Notes: generated by a model from the letters alone, not told the origin. A stretch of 64,000 nt of DNA from Metellina segmentata (GCA_947359465.1 OX375877.1:51808744-51872743), one strand, 5' to 3'; positions 12,536 through 25,022 are shown, numbered from the stretch's first letter. Translations and numbers: made by a program.

Positions 12536-13084
12536 TGTTATGTTATGATCTTCGATGGTCCTTGCTTGATCCTATGAATAAGAACTAGGGGATTTCTTAT
12601 GGATTGGTGAGAATCGAGGTGAAAAGTGGGTCTATGGTCTAACGAAAAGGGGTGTCTTGCCCCTTCTGCCTGGTACTAACGAAGAGAGACAGCGAGCGGA
12701 GGAGAACCGTTGTGAAGAGGAACGAGTACTCCGGACGCTAAACCAGCGTCCATCTTCTGGCGAGAGAACAACAAGTTCCGGGCGAGTCCTCACAAATAGT
12801 TCCATCCACTCCTCATCTGACGAAAGACTCCCGTCTCTTGTTATGGCACGATTCGGTTCAGAGGATCCCCTGGTAAAACTGATTTACCATTAAACTGGAC
12901 ACCATTGACATACAGACATAAATCAAATGCGTTTTATAATTAAATATGCAGTCTTTTAAGAAATTTAATCACACCACTACAATATCCGTTGTTGCCATTC
13001 GACAATAAACAAACAACCTCAATTTCCGCGCACGTTCGTTGGTGAAATATAGTCCCAGAATTTTATTATTTTTCTTAGGTGATG
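12536..13084. other. Unassigned, with a charged 78-codon frame
   Basis: The forward frame 12657-12893 is rich in Glu, Arg and Ser and has no similarity I recognise. It lacks a visible start context or splice support, so I do not call it a gene. Confidence 0.35.
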
Positions 13085-13565
13085 CCGCGCTTCAGTGGAC
13101 GCTAAGTCTCTAAGTTTTCACCAGAAAGTAAACAATCTCGAAATTGATCCAGACGTTTCCTTTCCGTACGACAAGAGGGGGGTGGTCCAATTTCTGCGTT
13201 CCAGCCCGAGCAGAACTGCTGCACAGTAGTCGTGCCACAAGGCGCGGGTGTTTGGGGAGGTCCGAAGGTGCGGCCACGGTAGCCAGTGGAAGCAGGGTGC
13301 GGCAGCGGCGACTTCTGACGGTCACCACCCACAAGAGACCGCCCTCTCAATTTCCATAGCATCGCCGCCCCAGGGCAGAGGGAACCCAGCACATAGCCGC
13401 GTGTATCATGAATTGCGGGAGGGAAGACCCCACGCGCGTTTGTTGTAGCGCAAGTTTTGGGTTCGATATTGTTTGGGTATTTTTCGTCTCGGCTTCTCGG
13501 GTGGTTTGACGTGCGCAAACCGCGCCCTTTGGACGAAGAAATATTGGATGATGAGGATGTCTGAC
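13085..13565. other. GC- and CpG-rich island
   Basis: Composition stands out sharply from the AT-rich flanks and many CpG dinucleotides are present. Frames are open on both strands, the longest being 165 codons in reverse at 13102-13599, as expected in GC-rich DNA. No domain is seen. It could be a promoter or CpG island, or an exon of an unknown gene; neither is demonstrated. Confidence 0.35.
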
Positions 13566-13619
13566 AATCTGAGGTGCGATACTTTATTGGGATTGCCACT
13601 TTGCAGGACTTTTATTTAT

Positions 13620-14365
13620 TTAATTGTTGTTTCTCGGTAGAAAAATCTATGATTACACTATTAAACAGGTGGCTCCATTATCTGAAAGAGGTATTTAAAT
13701 GCCCACTTGCTTCCACCTCACTTATCGTCAGAAGACGAGCAAAAAATGCAGTGGAACTTCGATAAGACTACACCTGGATGCCTCGTCAGTTTTCTGTAAG
13801 CTAGTCTTGCTGTCATAGTCATCAATGTAATGGCATTTTGTTTACTCGAAATTGGGATAAGTCATCAAGAAAAAACTTAAATGTCCTTTTTTGGACATTG
13901 TGCCATAACTTGAGGAGGAGTTTCTACTTATATCCACTCTGGCTTTTCTTGAGACGAACAAAAGATGAAGTGAAACTTCAATAAGACGGCACTTGAATAC
14001 TTCGTCTTTTGTCTTGTTGTCATAGTTGCCAATATAAATAAACCTTCGTTTACTCGAAGTGACTTTAAACCATAATGTGGATGACATCTCTAGAAAAGGC
14101 TTGCTTGTCGTTTTTGGACATTGTGGCGTAATTTGAGGAGTTATTTAAATGCCTACTTATATCCACTATCGCTTTTAAGTGGAATAAGATATACAATAAA
14201 ATTTCGATAAATCCACCAGGATAATTCGTTTTTTTTCTAGTCTCGTCTTGCCGTCCTAGACACCAATGCAAATAAACCTTCGAGTACTCAAAGGGCTTTA
14301 AACAGTACTGGTGACAAACTGACAACTCATATCTTAATAAGGCTTGTTTGACCATTTTTGACATT
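13620..14365. repeat. Diverged tandem array, unit ~210-235 bp
   Basis: About three to four units. Landmarks repeat at 13831, 14041 and 14275 (AACCTTCGTTTACTCGAAG and variants). TTGGACATTGTG, ACTTATATCCACT and AACTTCGATAAGAC recur in the same order. The reverse frames here are by-products of the array. Confidence 0.7.
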
Positions 14366-16204
14366 GTGACGTGTTATCTAACAATTGGATTCCAGAAAAG
14401 GCTTAGAATACAAATTTATTTATATAAATGTTATTTTTCCTCTACAGAAAAATATCCAATTACAGAAAACAAAAAAAAATTGAGATCCAAAAAATGCAAG
14501 AAAAGGACAGACAAATACAGAAGATAAGCGATAAAACAATGCATTTTATTGAAGAAAATTACTTGTAGAGTTGAAGTTTTAAAAGTAGATCAATTTCCGT
14601 CAAGAATCATACAGTTTAAAAAATCTATTTGTAGTATAATTGTTGCATTCTTTTTTAAAGATTTAACACAAAATAATTTAGTTCATGGTGATATAGTTGG
14701 CAAAGTAAAAATTAATACAAGAATTAAAAAGAAGGGAATAAATTTTGCTATGCAGAGGTTGATAAAGAATTGTTAAAGTAATGTCTTCACGGAACTTCAA
14801 AGAAATGAAACCGAAATAAAACCACAATTCAGAAGAATGCACACCGGAAGTTTAATAATTCTTAAAATAAATATGCATCACATTTATTAATTTACTATTC
14901 ATCATGAAGGGTCAGTCGTAATAAGAATAAGGAATTACAAATTTATATTACAGTCCCGATCTAACCTAAAAATTAAATAGTAAAATTATCACGTGTTTTA
15001 ATTACAAAAATATGTTGTGTCTCTTCTTGATTGAATCGTTCGCAGTATTTGATAGTAAATCTTATGTGGTAGTTGAAAGAAAAAATTAAATAAAATGACT
15101 TAATAAATCCTTAACTAAATTTTGCTATGATGTGAATCATGAATATATTTTTTGGTCTTGATTTGATGTTATGCAAAATGTTACAAAGTTTCGTTAAATA
15201 TTTTAAAATACTAGAATTGAAAAACTGGTCAGGCATTCGCAGATTTCAGTGATACCATTAATAAGAACTTCTATAATTCTAAAACGTACTTCTTTGACAT
15301 TGGAAAACAATGCTAAGAAAATGCATCTGATTATCAATTAATTCAAAACCAAGAAGAAAATGACTTGTACATAAGTGCCTTGAATTAATCCGTACTAGGA
15401 TATTTGATCACAAGTTTGAGAAAGTTGAAAACTTTATTTGTACGTCAGAACTGACATAGAACGAAATATTGAAAGACTAATAACTGCTGCTGTTTCTATG
15501 GACTGCATAGTTACTTGATACGTTACTAGTCTATATACTTATATGTTCGTGGGTTGACTACTTTGAGGGACGCATTTAAAAGTTATATAACAGTAATGAA
15601 TCTTATAATCTTTAAACTAAATTACTCTGAATCAACATTTTCAAGATATGAAATATTTAGCTTTTCTTAACCAGGATGTTATATTCAGATTGAAGTTTGT
15701 TATTTTCATTTTTTTCTTTGCATGGAGGTTAAATTCGTTCTTGAGAAAAATATATACCGAGTTCGCAACTTTGTAGAATTTTTTCCTCTTCGTTTTCTCA
15801 GAACTGTTTTTCGACTCAATGTTACATTTGTAAGACGACCATATACTTGTTGAATGTAAAAATTCGATGATGTACAAGAAACGTACTGGTTACAAAGAGA
15901 TTCATACTTAATCTGCACTAGATTTATTTCTTTTGCATGCCGCATAGCGAGCGAAATCTCGGTCGTATCTTGTATCCATTATTCAAAGTGAAATTCCAAA
16001 AGAAAAATGTGCCATGTTTTTCCTAAACGTTTTTTAATGCACGGACACTGATTTTGAGGCCTTCGGAACTATAAAGCTCAAGCTGACGGCTACTTGTGAA
16101 AGCGCACCTGCTGACTGAGCAGTCACTACTTCTAATCCTGGCCACATACTGAAGCAACGTATGACAAAACATGAAATGCTCACGTGTACTCTTTTTCTTG
16201 TACA
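14366..16204. other. Unassigned, no gene seen
   Basis: Strongly AT-rich with lysine- and asparagine-rich short frames of low-complexity character. Confidence 0.5.
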
Positions 16205-17070
16205 TCGGAAAGCATGTCGGAACGCATGCGTATTTCAGTCATTTGAATGTCGTATGACCCTTGTTGACTTTTTTCACCAGTATCTATGCTCTTACAGACC
16301 GAGATTATAACATGGGACCTAGTGTGTGGCAGATAGACGCAAATACCACTGTCAAGTTAGGCCGCTTCTTCCTAAACAAAACTGGAGTCTGCGGGAATAG
16401 AGTTGACGTTGCTGTCCTAAGCGTGAACTCGATATACAGCTTATCAATTATATCCAACCTTACTAAGCATTCAGCATCTTTCAGAGAAAGACAATCGCCT
16501 TCCTCACAGACAGAGGCCAATTACTTCCATTATTACTTAATTTTTACAAAAGACAACCTAAAATGAAAGGGAAGACGAGCACAACGTCTTAGCACAGAAA
16601 ACTTGTGGGTGCGCATGTGCATTACAGGCAATTTCGGGTCACAGGATTAATGTTGGACCAATGCGTCTTTTCCTCACCTACAAAACATAGCCGAACTTAC
16701 TGTGCTCGATACACACCTCATCAAATATATCCAACCTTACTAAGCGTTCAGCATCTTTCAGGGAAAGCCAACTGCCTCTGAAAAGAGCTTTCCTCACAGA
16801 CAGAGGCCAATTACTTCCATTATTACTTAATTTTTACAAAAGACAACCTAAAATGAAAGGGAAGACGAGCACAACGTCTTAGCACAGAAAACATGCCGGT
16901 GCGCATGCGCATTACAGTCCATTTTGTGTCGCAGGACTAATGTTGGACCATGTATGACTTTCCTCATCAGCATCCATGTTATTACAAACCGAGATTGGAA
17001 CCCGGGAAGTACTGTGTGGCACCTAGACAAAAAGACAACTTTCCAGTTAGACCGCGTCTTTGTAAAAAAC
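16205..17070. repeat. Local duplication of two segments
   Basis: A ~160-bp block is present at 16442-16603 and 16725-16888; its landmarks are CCAACCTTACTAAGC, CAGAGGCCAATTAC, TTTTTACAAAAGACA and AATGAAAGGGAAGACG. A third copy lies at 17645-17815. A second block around the A(G/A)ACCGAGATT landmark is present at 16230-16380 and again at 16905-17070. The frame at 16261-16566 spans the duplication and is not supported as a gene. Confidence 0.75.
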
Positions 17071-17072
17071 GG

Positions 17073-17345
17073 ATGAAGGTTGCGATTTCGAAACTAAGTC
17101 CAACGAAAGACCGTCGTGTATACGGGAGCTGGAGTACTTTACATCTGTCATGACGTCAAACACCCTCCGTCGGCACGGGGTGGAAATTTGGAGTGAGGTG
17201 TCAGCTCAAGTGTTACCTCGTCATCTGACCGTGGTTCAAAAGTACATGTTATTGCCCTCAATCTTTCCCTGCGGGATGGATCCCGGATTGTCGCCAATAT
17301 CCCGTTCTTATATTCCAGTGCGACGTTATTTAATTGCCACGACCT
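17073..17345 (+). mobile_element. tRNA-derived SINE
   Basis: Forward copy: TTTCGAAACTAAGTCCAACG (B-box remnant), AGACCGTCGTGTATACGGGA, CATCTGACCGTGGTTCAAAA and GTGCGACGTTATTTAATTG near the end. Most of the tRNA-like head is lost. Confidence 0.75.
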
Positions 17346-17364
17346 TACAGAAGTCTTCTTGAAA

Positions 17365-17595
17365 ACGTCAGACCATCGTGTACATGGGAGCTGAGTGGTG
17401 CACGTTAAATCTCAGATATCCTCTCGTTGTGGAGTGGTGAGTGAAGTGCCAACTCTGGTGCGACCTCGTCATCCGACCGTGGTTCAAAGGTACGAGGCAT
17501 TGTCCCTGGATCTTGGTCCCTTATTTATTTATCCCGGAATACCGCCAATAGCCCGTTGCCTTGCTCCAGTGAAACGTTCATTATCTACCTCCTAA
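17365..17595 (+). mobile_element. tRNA-derived SINE, headless
   Basis: A second copy in the same orientation directly after the previous one. It begins at CAGACCATCGTGTACATGGG, includes CATCCGACCGTGGTTCAAAG and ends near AACGTTCATTATCTACCTCC. Confidence 0.75.
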
Positions 17596-17644
17596 ACAAC
17601 TGTAGGTAGCGAAACCCGCTGGCTGTGCCATGCCTGTACTCGAT

Positions 17645-17815
17645 ACCCACACCTTATCAATTACATCCAACCTTACTAAGCGCTAAGCATCTCTCAGGGA
17701 AAGCCAACCGCCTCTGGAAAAAGCCTTCTTCACAGACCGAGGCCAATTACGTCCATTATTACTTAATTTTTACAAAAGACAGCCCCAAATGAAAGGGAAG
17801 ACGGGCACAATTTCC
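17645..17815. repeat. Third copy of the 16-kb block
   Basis: Runs on into a GC-richer single-copy-looking region without a break, so this may be the source copy from which 16442-16603 and 16725-16888 were derived. Confidence 0.6.
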
Positions 17816-18639
17816 CCTGCAGACCAATTCGCAGAAAAAGAGCCCTCTCCCCCCACCCAAAGACAGTAAAAAGGGAGCGCCTCGGCGCCTCCGTTATTAT
17901 CAGACGATAAGGTGACCCCAGCTTCTAATCGCCGCAGTTTTTTCTGCCTTCCGTGAAGGGGGGAACGGCAGTGGGGGGAAAGCGAAGCTGCCGCTTTGCA
18001 TTGTGGCTGTCACCCGCATTGTGTCTGCCTCAATTGTGGCTTCCCTCTCCCTTAAGATAATGGGAGGAGGTGCATATTTTCCACGCATTCGTCAATGATC
18101 GTGGAGAGCGATAAAGCACTTTGCGCGGTGGCAAAGGATGGTTGGCTTTGTCACCCAATTCCGTAACGTACTGCCGTAGTTGGTTTTGGATTCAGGATTG
18201 TTGGATGTTTTGAGGTTTATTGCTATGACAGTTGGCGAACATCGCCTCTATTGCTCGGGTTTTTGATTTTGTTTATTGGTAGTCAGAAGAGTGGAGTTGT
18301 TGAGACTTAAAATTTGTAAGCAGAGATTAGAAATAGGTTAGAGAACGTTAGAATTACGTTAGTTGTGGTTTTGGTTTCAAATGTTCAGGTTGCAGAAGTT
18401 ATCAGAATATGGTGTTTGAAGTTTTAAGGATTGAAGGTTTTTTCGTTCTTTGTTGTCCGAACAAATAAAACATGGTCTAATCAGTCTTCCATTTTACATG
18501 AAGTACAATCGGCTGATTCTTCGAGATTGAATCGGAATAATAAGAAGGGTGTGATTAACACATTTTAATCCTGCATCTGGTTAATATAACATCTTCCTGT
18601 CTGTTTGACCATTTGCAAATTTGGTAAATCCGGAATGTT
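17816..18639. other. Unassigned, no gene seen
   Basis: GC-richer to about 18120, then AT-rich. No repeat boundary and no gene-like frame. Confidence 0.45.
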
Positions 18640-19075
18640 TTCTAAAGATGGTATTTGAGTACTTTCACATGTTTCGAATAATTGGTATTCGATTACTTTC
18701 ACGTTTCGAATACTTGGTATTTGAGTACTTTCAAAGTTTCGAATACTTATTACGAAAACATTGATCGATATTAAGACTCAATCATTTCTGATTCAATGTT
18801 TTTTTTATAAAAAATATTTTAGATGAATATTTTGGTACTCAAGTATTTTAGTATCCGAATATTTTAGTGAGTACTTCGTTATCCGATAACTTTGGTGTTC
18901 GAGCATTTCGGTATTTGAATACAAGAAACAGATTAAGAGTAACAAATCTTTTAAAAGTTGATTACAGCGAATACTTTTAAAAATCGAGCACAGCAAATAC
19001 TTTTAAGAATCGAGTACAACGAATACTTTTGAAAATCAAGTACTTTTGTATTCGAATGCTCCCATTTCTATGTAA
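18640..19075. repeat. Degenerate short-motif array
   Basis: Variants of GAATACTTT, GAGTACTTT and GTATTCGAA recur every ~15-35 bp on both strands across 430 bp, partly as inverted copies. It looks like an old palindromic minisatellite. Confidence 0.55.
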
Positions 19076-19855
19076 AAGAGTGGAAACTGTTGAGATAGAT
19101 GGAAATTGTTTGAGAAAAACAAATTGACTGGGTTCTGATTCAGTTTGGAGCGTATCATTGCGTTTATCAAAAATAAAAAATCTACCTTACCTTGAGGTCG
19201 AAAAGGAAAAACCATTTTCTGATATTTTGACTCACTTTATTTCGAACACGGAAAAAATATCGAATCCCTTTCCCTCCTACTCCCACCGTTGATTGAAGAT
19301 TCAATTTTGATATTCCAAGTTGTAAAGGTTACTCGCTACGAAACTGGATCCTATATAAGAAACATGTCCTGCATGTTCTCAAAAGATTAAACAATTTAGA
19401 ATTAGAAAGAAAGTAACCATCGTTGCTATCTTTTATTCTAATTATGAGACACGTTGATTTTTCTCTATCCCTAGTTTTCAAATTTCGTAATTGAACTCCC
19501 CACATTTTTTTTGCCCAACTGCACGTTCGCAGTCCTAAGTTGAGTAGTCCTAAGAGTGAAACACAACATATCACAAGGGTGTGAATGTACGCAACCAAAG
19601 TAAATGATTAGTCTGTTAAACGAGTTAAAAAAATAATTTGTATTTCTCAAAGAAAATGCTTTTAGAGGTTTTTTAAGAATTTAAAAATTGCAAAAGATCC
19701 TCCGGAAGTTCTCAAATAGTTTACCGCTCTCATGCATGGAATTGTTCACTCATTCTTTTTTCAACTGCCATTAAATTTTCTGAATGTACGCATTAATATT
19801 ATTTCAGAAAATTGTTCATTTTCGAACTAAACATTCATTTGTGTGAAATGAATAT
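19076..19855. other. Unassigned, no gene seen
   Basis: AT-rich. A small palindrome-like motif (TTCGAACTAAACATTCATTT) near 19823 recurs on the other side of the next element, at about 20580. Confidence 0.4.
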
Positions 19856-19858
19856 TTA

Positions 19859-20577
19859 GACTAGGCCTTCACTTGCGATTTTTCAGTCGCAAAAATAAAA
19901 CTCACTGTTTCAATTATAAGTGCACACACTTGCGACTAAATAATCGTAGCGATTAAAAAGTTGCAACTGGACCTATTTTCGCTGCGATGCGACTGTCGCT
20001 CTACCCAATGAATCATACAGACAGGCATGGACGTGTTTTCCAAGGTCAGCATTTCTTATGCATTAAATTATGATGTTATACTCCCAATACAAGTTTTTAT
20101 CTTTGCGATCGTTGAAGATAGAGTGAAAATCTCAACAGATTTGAAATCTGCGAAAAATTTTACACCAGATCGATACCTTAAACGGGAGTTTCTTTAAATA
20201 AATAATTTATTATTTAATAAATAATTAAATAATCAAATGATTAATAATTAAATAATCAAATGACTAATAATTAAATAATCAAATGATTAATAATTAAATA
20301 ATCAAATGATTAATAATTAAATAATCAAATGGTAAATAATTAAATACTAAATCTGTTTTTGGTGTTGATCTGGCGCAGAATTTTACACCGATTTGAAAAC
20401 AGTTGAAATGTTTACTCTATCTTCAACGATCGCAAAGTTGGAAACTTGAATTAGGGGAATAAAACAAAATTTAATTAATTCAGCCATTTATCTATCGAAG
20501 TATGTGCACTTTGTAGAATTTCTACGACAGCGATTTTTTGGTCGCAGCGACTAGAAATCGCAAGTGGAGGCCTAGCC
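19859..20577. mobile_element. TTA-flanked TIR element, PIF/Harbinger-like
   Basis: Flanked by the 3-bp repeat TTA (19856-19858 and 20578-20580). The ends are inverted repeats: GACTAGGCCTTCACTTGCG on the left and, reverse-complemented, GGCTAGGCCTCCACTTGCG on the right. A TWA duplication is typical of PIF/Harbinger. The 719-bp interior is itself near-palindromic: GCGATCGTTGAAGATAGAG near 20107 is mirrored near 20420. It contains a 23-bp tandem array. Non-coding. Confidence 0.8.
20217..20346. repeat. 23-bp AT-rich minisatellite
   Basis: About five near-identical copies of a 23-bp unit ending ATAATCAAATG, with unit ends at 20239, 20262, 20285, 20308 and 20331. It lies inside the TIR element. Confidence 0.9.
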
Positions 20578-20580
20578 TTA

Positions 20581-21557
20581 GTTCGAAACTAAATATTCAT
20601 TTGCCCCAACGAATTATTTAGTTTCGAACTTAAATTTCCGTTGTCGATACTTCTAAAAAGGTTTCCAGTCAGTAAGATTTTATGTGGCTCAGCTTTAAAA
20701 GTCTTGGCAAAATTTTGGTAAATACCTAGGCTATAGGAACGGTAAATGTTTTTGAAAAACAAGATATAATGCTCACTAATATACAAATACAAGGAAGGAC
20801 ACGAAAAAGCAGCCAGTGCAAATATTTGAATTCTAAGCGCAGCTCACGTCCGAGGAACTGGAATAATTCTTCCAGCACGACGAAGCAACCTGTCCCACGT
20901 CTGGTGAATCACCGACTCGAATCTGAGGCCCTCATGGAAGAACGGACTGTGATCGAAGAGTGTGATCGCCGGTGATTTCTACATGTAGGGAAATTTAGAA
21001 GGCAAAGCGTATGCCAACAATTCTAAGACAATAGACAAATTGAAGGAAAGTATTCGGGAAGCTATATGGCATAAGGATGTCTGTGAGTTGCAACGAGTGT
21101 TCCAAAGTATGCTGTGATGGGCAGAGGGGAACTGATGTACAATGATATCGTTTTCAGCAACTTATGTGAAAGGTATATGGAGACAGCATATCTTTAAACC
21201 AAATTTTCGGGCGATACACTAACAAGACAGATACGGGTTTTTTTTCATGACCCACACCTTATATTAATGGCAATTCAACCTGAAGCAACAAAATAGAATA
21301 TAACGTCTATTTACCAAGATCTATTCAAAGATTTGATTCAAGAAATGAATAATTGGTGTAATAATTGGTAAGAACGTAGTATTACAATCAAACATGTTAA
21401 TAGAAACGGTTTTGCGGATAAGTGAAAAAATAATCCTCTCTGCTTTGAAAACCTATCAATCTGAACACAATTAACGGCTACTAGATTGTTGAAACATTCA
21501 TAACCATTGGATAGACAAAACGCTTATCCTGCTATGTTAAAAAGGTTCTACGTTGAC
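20581..21557. other. Unassigned, no gene seen
   Basis: Begins with an inverted pair, GTTCGAAACTAAATATTC against ATTATTTAGTTTCGAAC (20581-20629), possibly the host palindrome into which the preceding element jumped. The remainder is unassigned; the frame at 20769-20975 has no domain. Confidence 0.4.
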
Positions 21558-21561
21558 TTAA

Positions 21562-22430
21562 GGGGGTCCGGAACACAAAAATCGTAAAATTATCGAAAAT
21601 AATTTTTATTTATTGAAAAATTCTCTGTTTGTCTGCTTAAAATGACGTCTGAATCATGTTTCTACCTTAATTATAACGAGATATAACTATTTTTGTGATT
21701 CGTTGTTTTGAAAATCAAACACTCAGTTGTTGTCATGGCAACAACATCTGAGAAAGACGTTATTTAAGTCTACGGAGACCTTTAACTAAATAGAAAAAAG
21801 GTAGAACTTGCAAAAATAAAACTAAAGCAAAGATTTAAGAGGAAAGAAGGAGTTAGATACTCTTCTGGATGCTTTTAAAAGGTATTTAAACATTTCATTA
21901 ATTGTAAATCTGTCTTAAAACTTTAAAAGCGTTTTTGTTCCTGATACATTTTTTTAAGATTTCCTGTATTCAAATTGTTATAAGTCAAGAACCGATAAAG
22001 TTTAAGGGTTGAAGTTTGTTATATATCTTTTTCAAACATTATACTTTAATTTTGATTCAGCAAATTTAAAACAAATATCTGCTTTTAAAGGAGGACTGTT
22101 TAAAAAAATACCTTAAAATTTTTAGAAATTTTTATTCAAATATTTTTTTTTGAATTAATATTTTTAAAATTGCTGAACCAAAATTAAAGTTTATAAATTT
22201 GTGAATAATTTACTGCAAGAATTTTGAAAATTGACCAAAAATATTTTGAGTTTTAGCAATTTGAAATAACCACTCTTTTTTTTTTCAATTTAAATTAAAA
22301 ATTTTTTTTTTTTAATTTTGGAAAAAATTTTGTGCTGTGATTTTGCTTGTAAGTTAGATAGGCAATTAGTACAAAAAAAAATTTTAATTAATTAATAACA
22401 TTTTTTTTTTATAATGTGTCCCGGATCCCC
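21562..22430. mobile_element. TTAA-flanked TIR element
   Basis: TTAA lies at 21558-21561 and 22431-22434. The ends are inverted repeats: GGGGGTCCGGAACACA on the left and, reverse-complemented, GGGGATCCGGGACACA on the right. TTAA target sites are used by piggyBac and Kolobok-type elements; I cannot choose between them. The interior is AT-rich with long A and T runs and no transposase. Confidence 0.65.
21726..21745. other. 20-bp near-palindrome resembling an X-box
   Basis: GTTGTTGTCATGGCAACAAC has one mismatched pair. Its core GTTGTCATGGCAAC fits the RFX X-box pattern (GTYNYC-AT-RRNAAC). It lies inside the TTAA-flanked element, so it may be a carried motif or chance. Confidence 0.35.
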
Positions 22431-22663
22431 TTAACTTATGTCCTCTAAATATGACTTCCAAGATCTCGTGTGTTATCGAACACAGCCTAATTGCAAATGT
22501 GCCATTAATGTGCTAGTAGTAGTGTATTCTGCCATCAATAAGTTCAAACGTGTTACGCGTATATGTTGATTTTAGCTGCTCTGCGTCATTAGTTATCTTG
22601 CAAAGAAAGTAGTTTTACACCACCGTGACTAGTAAATATGTTTACAAATATGAAAGAATTAAG

Positions 22664-22683
22664 CTAGGGGGCAGGCCCCCTAG
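22664..22683 (+). mobile_element. Helitron-like 3' end
   Basis: CTAGGGGGCAGGCCCCCTAG is a GC-rich hairpin ending in CTAG and followed by T, as in Helitron 3' termini and like the ends at 28744 and 47776. No matching 5' end was found upstream. Confidence 0.45.
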
Positions 22684-22994
22684 TATAGTGTAACCTGCTT
22701 GGTGCATTTCTTAAACACGGGCATTTCCATGAGACAATTGTGAGTTTTAAACTGAAAAACCTGCAATTTATATTTACCCAAAATGTGGATTGCAATTCGA
22801 TTTTAAAAATTTGACTTGATATTTCAAGGACACATAACGCCTTTTATTTTTTATTCTTCAGTAAATTAATGCGATGGACAAATACTTTAAAATTTATTTC
22901 CACGTTTTTAATTTGTTCATCAATGAAAAAGCACTTATGACAGTAAACTAATCTGTTATTTTTTAGTTTATTTCATATTGTCAAATGGAACCCT

Positions 22995-23285
22995 AGTTGG
23001 AAGTGCGATACATTAGCAACCAGAGGGCTGCGAGATCGAAACTAGATCCAACCAAAAACTGTCATATACATGGTAATTGAATGGTGCGCGTTAAATCTAA
23101 AATGTCTTCACGTTGGCGTGACGTGGAAGTTTGGAGAGTGGAGTGCCAACTCAGGTGCTATCTCGCCATCTGACCGTGGTTCAAAATTAGGAGGTACTGT
23201 CATCGGATCTTTTCTTTCTGGATTGATCCCGGATCGCCACCAATACTTCGCTGTATTGATCCAGGGCGACGTTAATTAACAACCT
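22995..23285 (+). mobile_element. tRNA-derived SINE
   Basis: Nearly complete forward copy: CATTAGCAACCAGAGGG (head), GATCGAAACTAGATCCAACC (B-box region), GACGTGGAAGTTTGGAG and CATCTGACCGTGGTTCAAAA (body), and GCGACGTTAATTAACAACC (3' end). Confidence 0.8.
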
Positions 23286-23518
23286 ACCTTATCAATTTCT
23301 AATTTTGTCACATCTCTTTTACAATTTAGTTACGCTTAAATATGAGGTAAATATTCGGGTCGACCAACAGATTTATCTGTGTGAATATATGAACTGAAGG
23401 AACATTTCTAACTCGGCCTATCACTCATCCAAAGCGTATCCCTGCGAACACTTTTTAACACCCATCGCTTATCTAGTCGATATTTGTTCATCTCTTGCTA
23501 CTGGATTAATAAAAGTTA

Positions 23519-24242
23519 AGGCGCGTTCTCACAAATCAAGTTTAATTGACCGATTATAGTCGATCAACAATAGTTAAATGAAAACTATAGCGAGAACCCA
23601 TGTTTCAATGGAGTGGATCAACTTTTTAGTGGATCAAGGAAAGTTTGACCCATTCAAACTTCATCGTTCAAGTGATGAGTCATACGCCTTCTGCTTTCGA
23701 GTTATTTCCACGCAAACGATCTGTCGTGGTTTATTTTATTCGAGAAACAAAACAAAAGTGTTTTTTTATTCTCTAGGCCAAGTTTGTATCTTCGAGATAG
23801 TTAAAGATAAAATAAAATTTTCAACGGATTTGAAATCTGCGTAAAATTTTGCACAAGATCAATGTCTTAAATGTGATTTTTTTTAATAAATAATTTTTCA
23901 ACTATAACGTTTATACCTCCGCAATACGAATTTGGCCGCATTTGACGAAGATATTCATTCCGAACACAAAAAAAACTATTTGAGGTTACCTATCATCGCG
24001 ATCGTTAAAGACAGTGAAAATTTCAACGGATTTGAAATCTGCGGAAAATTTTACATTAATTCGATACCTTAATGTGTTTTTCTATAAATAAATAATTTTT
24101 CAATTGTAACTTTTATATTTTCGCTTGTTAAACTGTTTAACAGTTTCTATTGAAATGTGAATAAAAGCTGATTCAAGTCATATTCAACTTTTATCGATCA
24201 ACTATAATCGGTAAATTAAACTTCATTCGTGAGAACGTGACT
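23519..24242. mobile_element. TTA-flanked TIR element, copy 1
   Basis: Flanked by TTA (23516-23518, 24243-24245). The ends are AGGCGCGTTCTCAC and, reverse-complemented, AGTCACGTTCTCAC, and the inverted similarity continues through AAGTTTAATT and ACCGATTATAGT. The interior holds two copies of a core with TTTGAAATCTGCG and a TAAATAATTTTTCAA segment. The 88-codon frame is a by-product. PIF/Harbinger-like by target size. Confidence 0.8.
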
Positions 24243-24321
24243 TTAGTGCCAAGCAAAGCCGACAAGTATCTTTGCATGCAGTCAGTTTGAGTTCTCAATT
24301 CATAAGATAGAACAGTGTTTA

Positions 24322-25022
24322 AAACGCGATCTCACGAATCAAGTTTAGTTGACCGATTAAAGGTTATCATTAAAAGTTGAGTGAAAGCTATAGTGAAACC
24401 CTTTGTTTCAATTGTGTCGATAAACTTTTTAATGGATCAAGAAAGTTTGATCCATTCAAACTCTATCGTTCAAATGATGAATTTGCTTTCAAGTTGAAAC
24501 CTGTCTTGAAATGTGTGAACTTTGGTTGACTGTCAAGTTCGCTTTCAACTTGTCGCGCCACGTGAGCATGTGTTTTGTTTTTAGATATAAAATAGTTTTT
24601 AAAAATTGAGCCTGAAGTGGTCTGAAAGTATGATGCTAAATTGTTTAATGACAGCACCTTAAGCATGATCGTCTTTGGAACCAACCTACCCAGGATAGAT
24701 ATAAAAATAAAGATACAGGAGAAAATGCTTTGAGTTTTAATGTCAAAGAGATAGAATTGCTGGTTGTACAATTTCTGATCTGAAGAACAAAATTAAGTTA
24801 TGATTTTTGCTCATGTTAAATAAAATTATTTTAAGTCCTTATAAAAAAAACTGTTACTAACTGTACAACTTTACGCACAACTGCTTTTGACGCCATTTTA
24901 AAACCGAAACTGTTGATCAATTTCTGTTGAAATGTGTGAACGAAACTGATTCTAGTCATATTCAAATTTGGTTTCGATCAGCTGTAAACGGTCGATTAAA
25001 CTTGATTCGTGAGAAAGCGACT
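24322..25022. mobile_element. TTA-flanked TIR element, copy 2
   Basis: Flanked by TTA (24319-24321, 25023-25025). The ends are AAACGCGATCTCACGAATC and, reverse-complemented, AGTCGCTTTCTCACGAATC. Same family as 23519-24242 by its termini, with a different middle. It lies 77 bp from copy 1 in the same orientation. Confidence 0.8.

Noticed and set aside
13102..13599. 165-codon reverse frame as a gene
   Set aside because: Open frames occur on both strands in this GC-rich stretch, with no domain and low-complexity Ser/Pro/Arg content.
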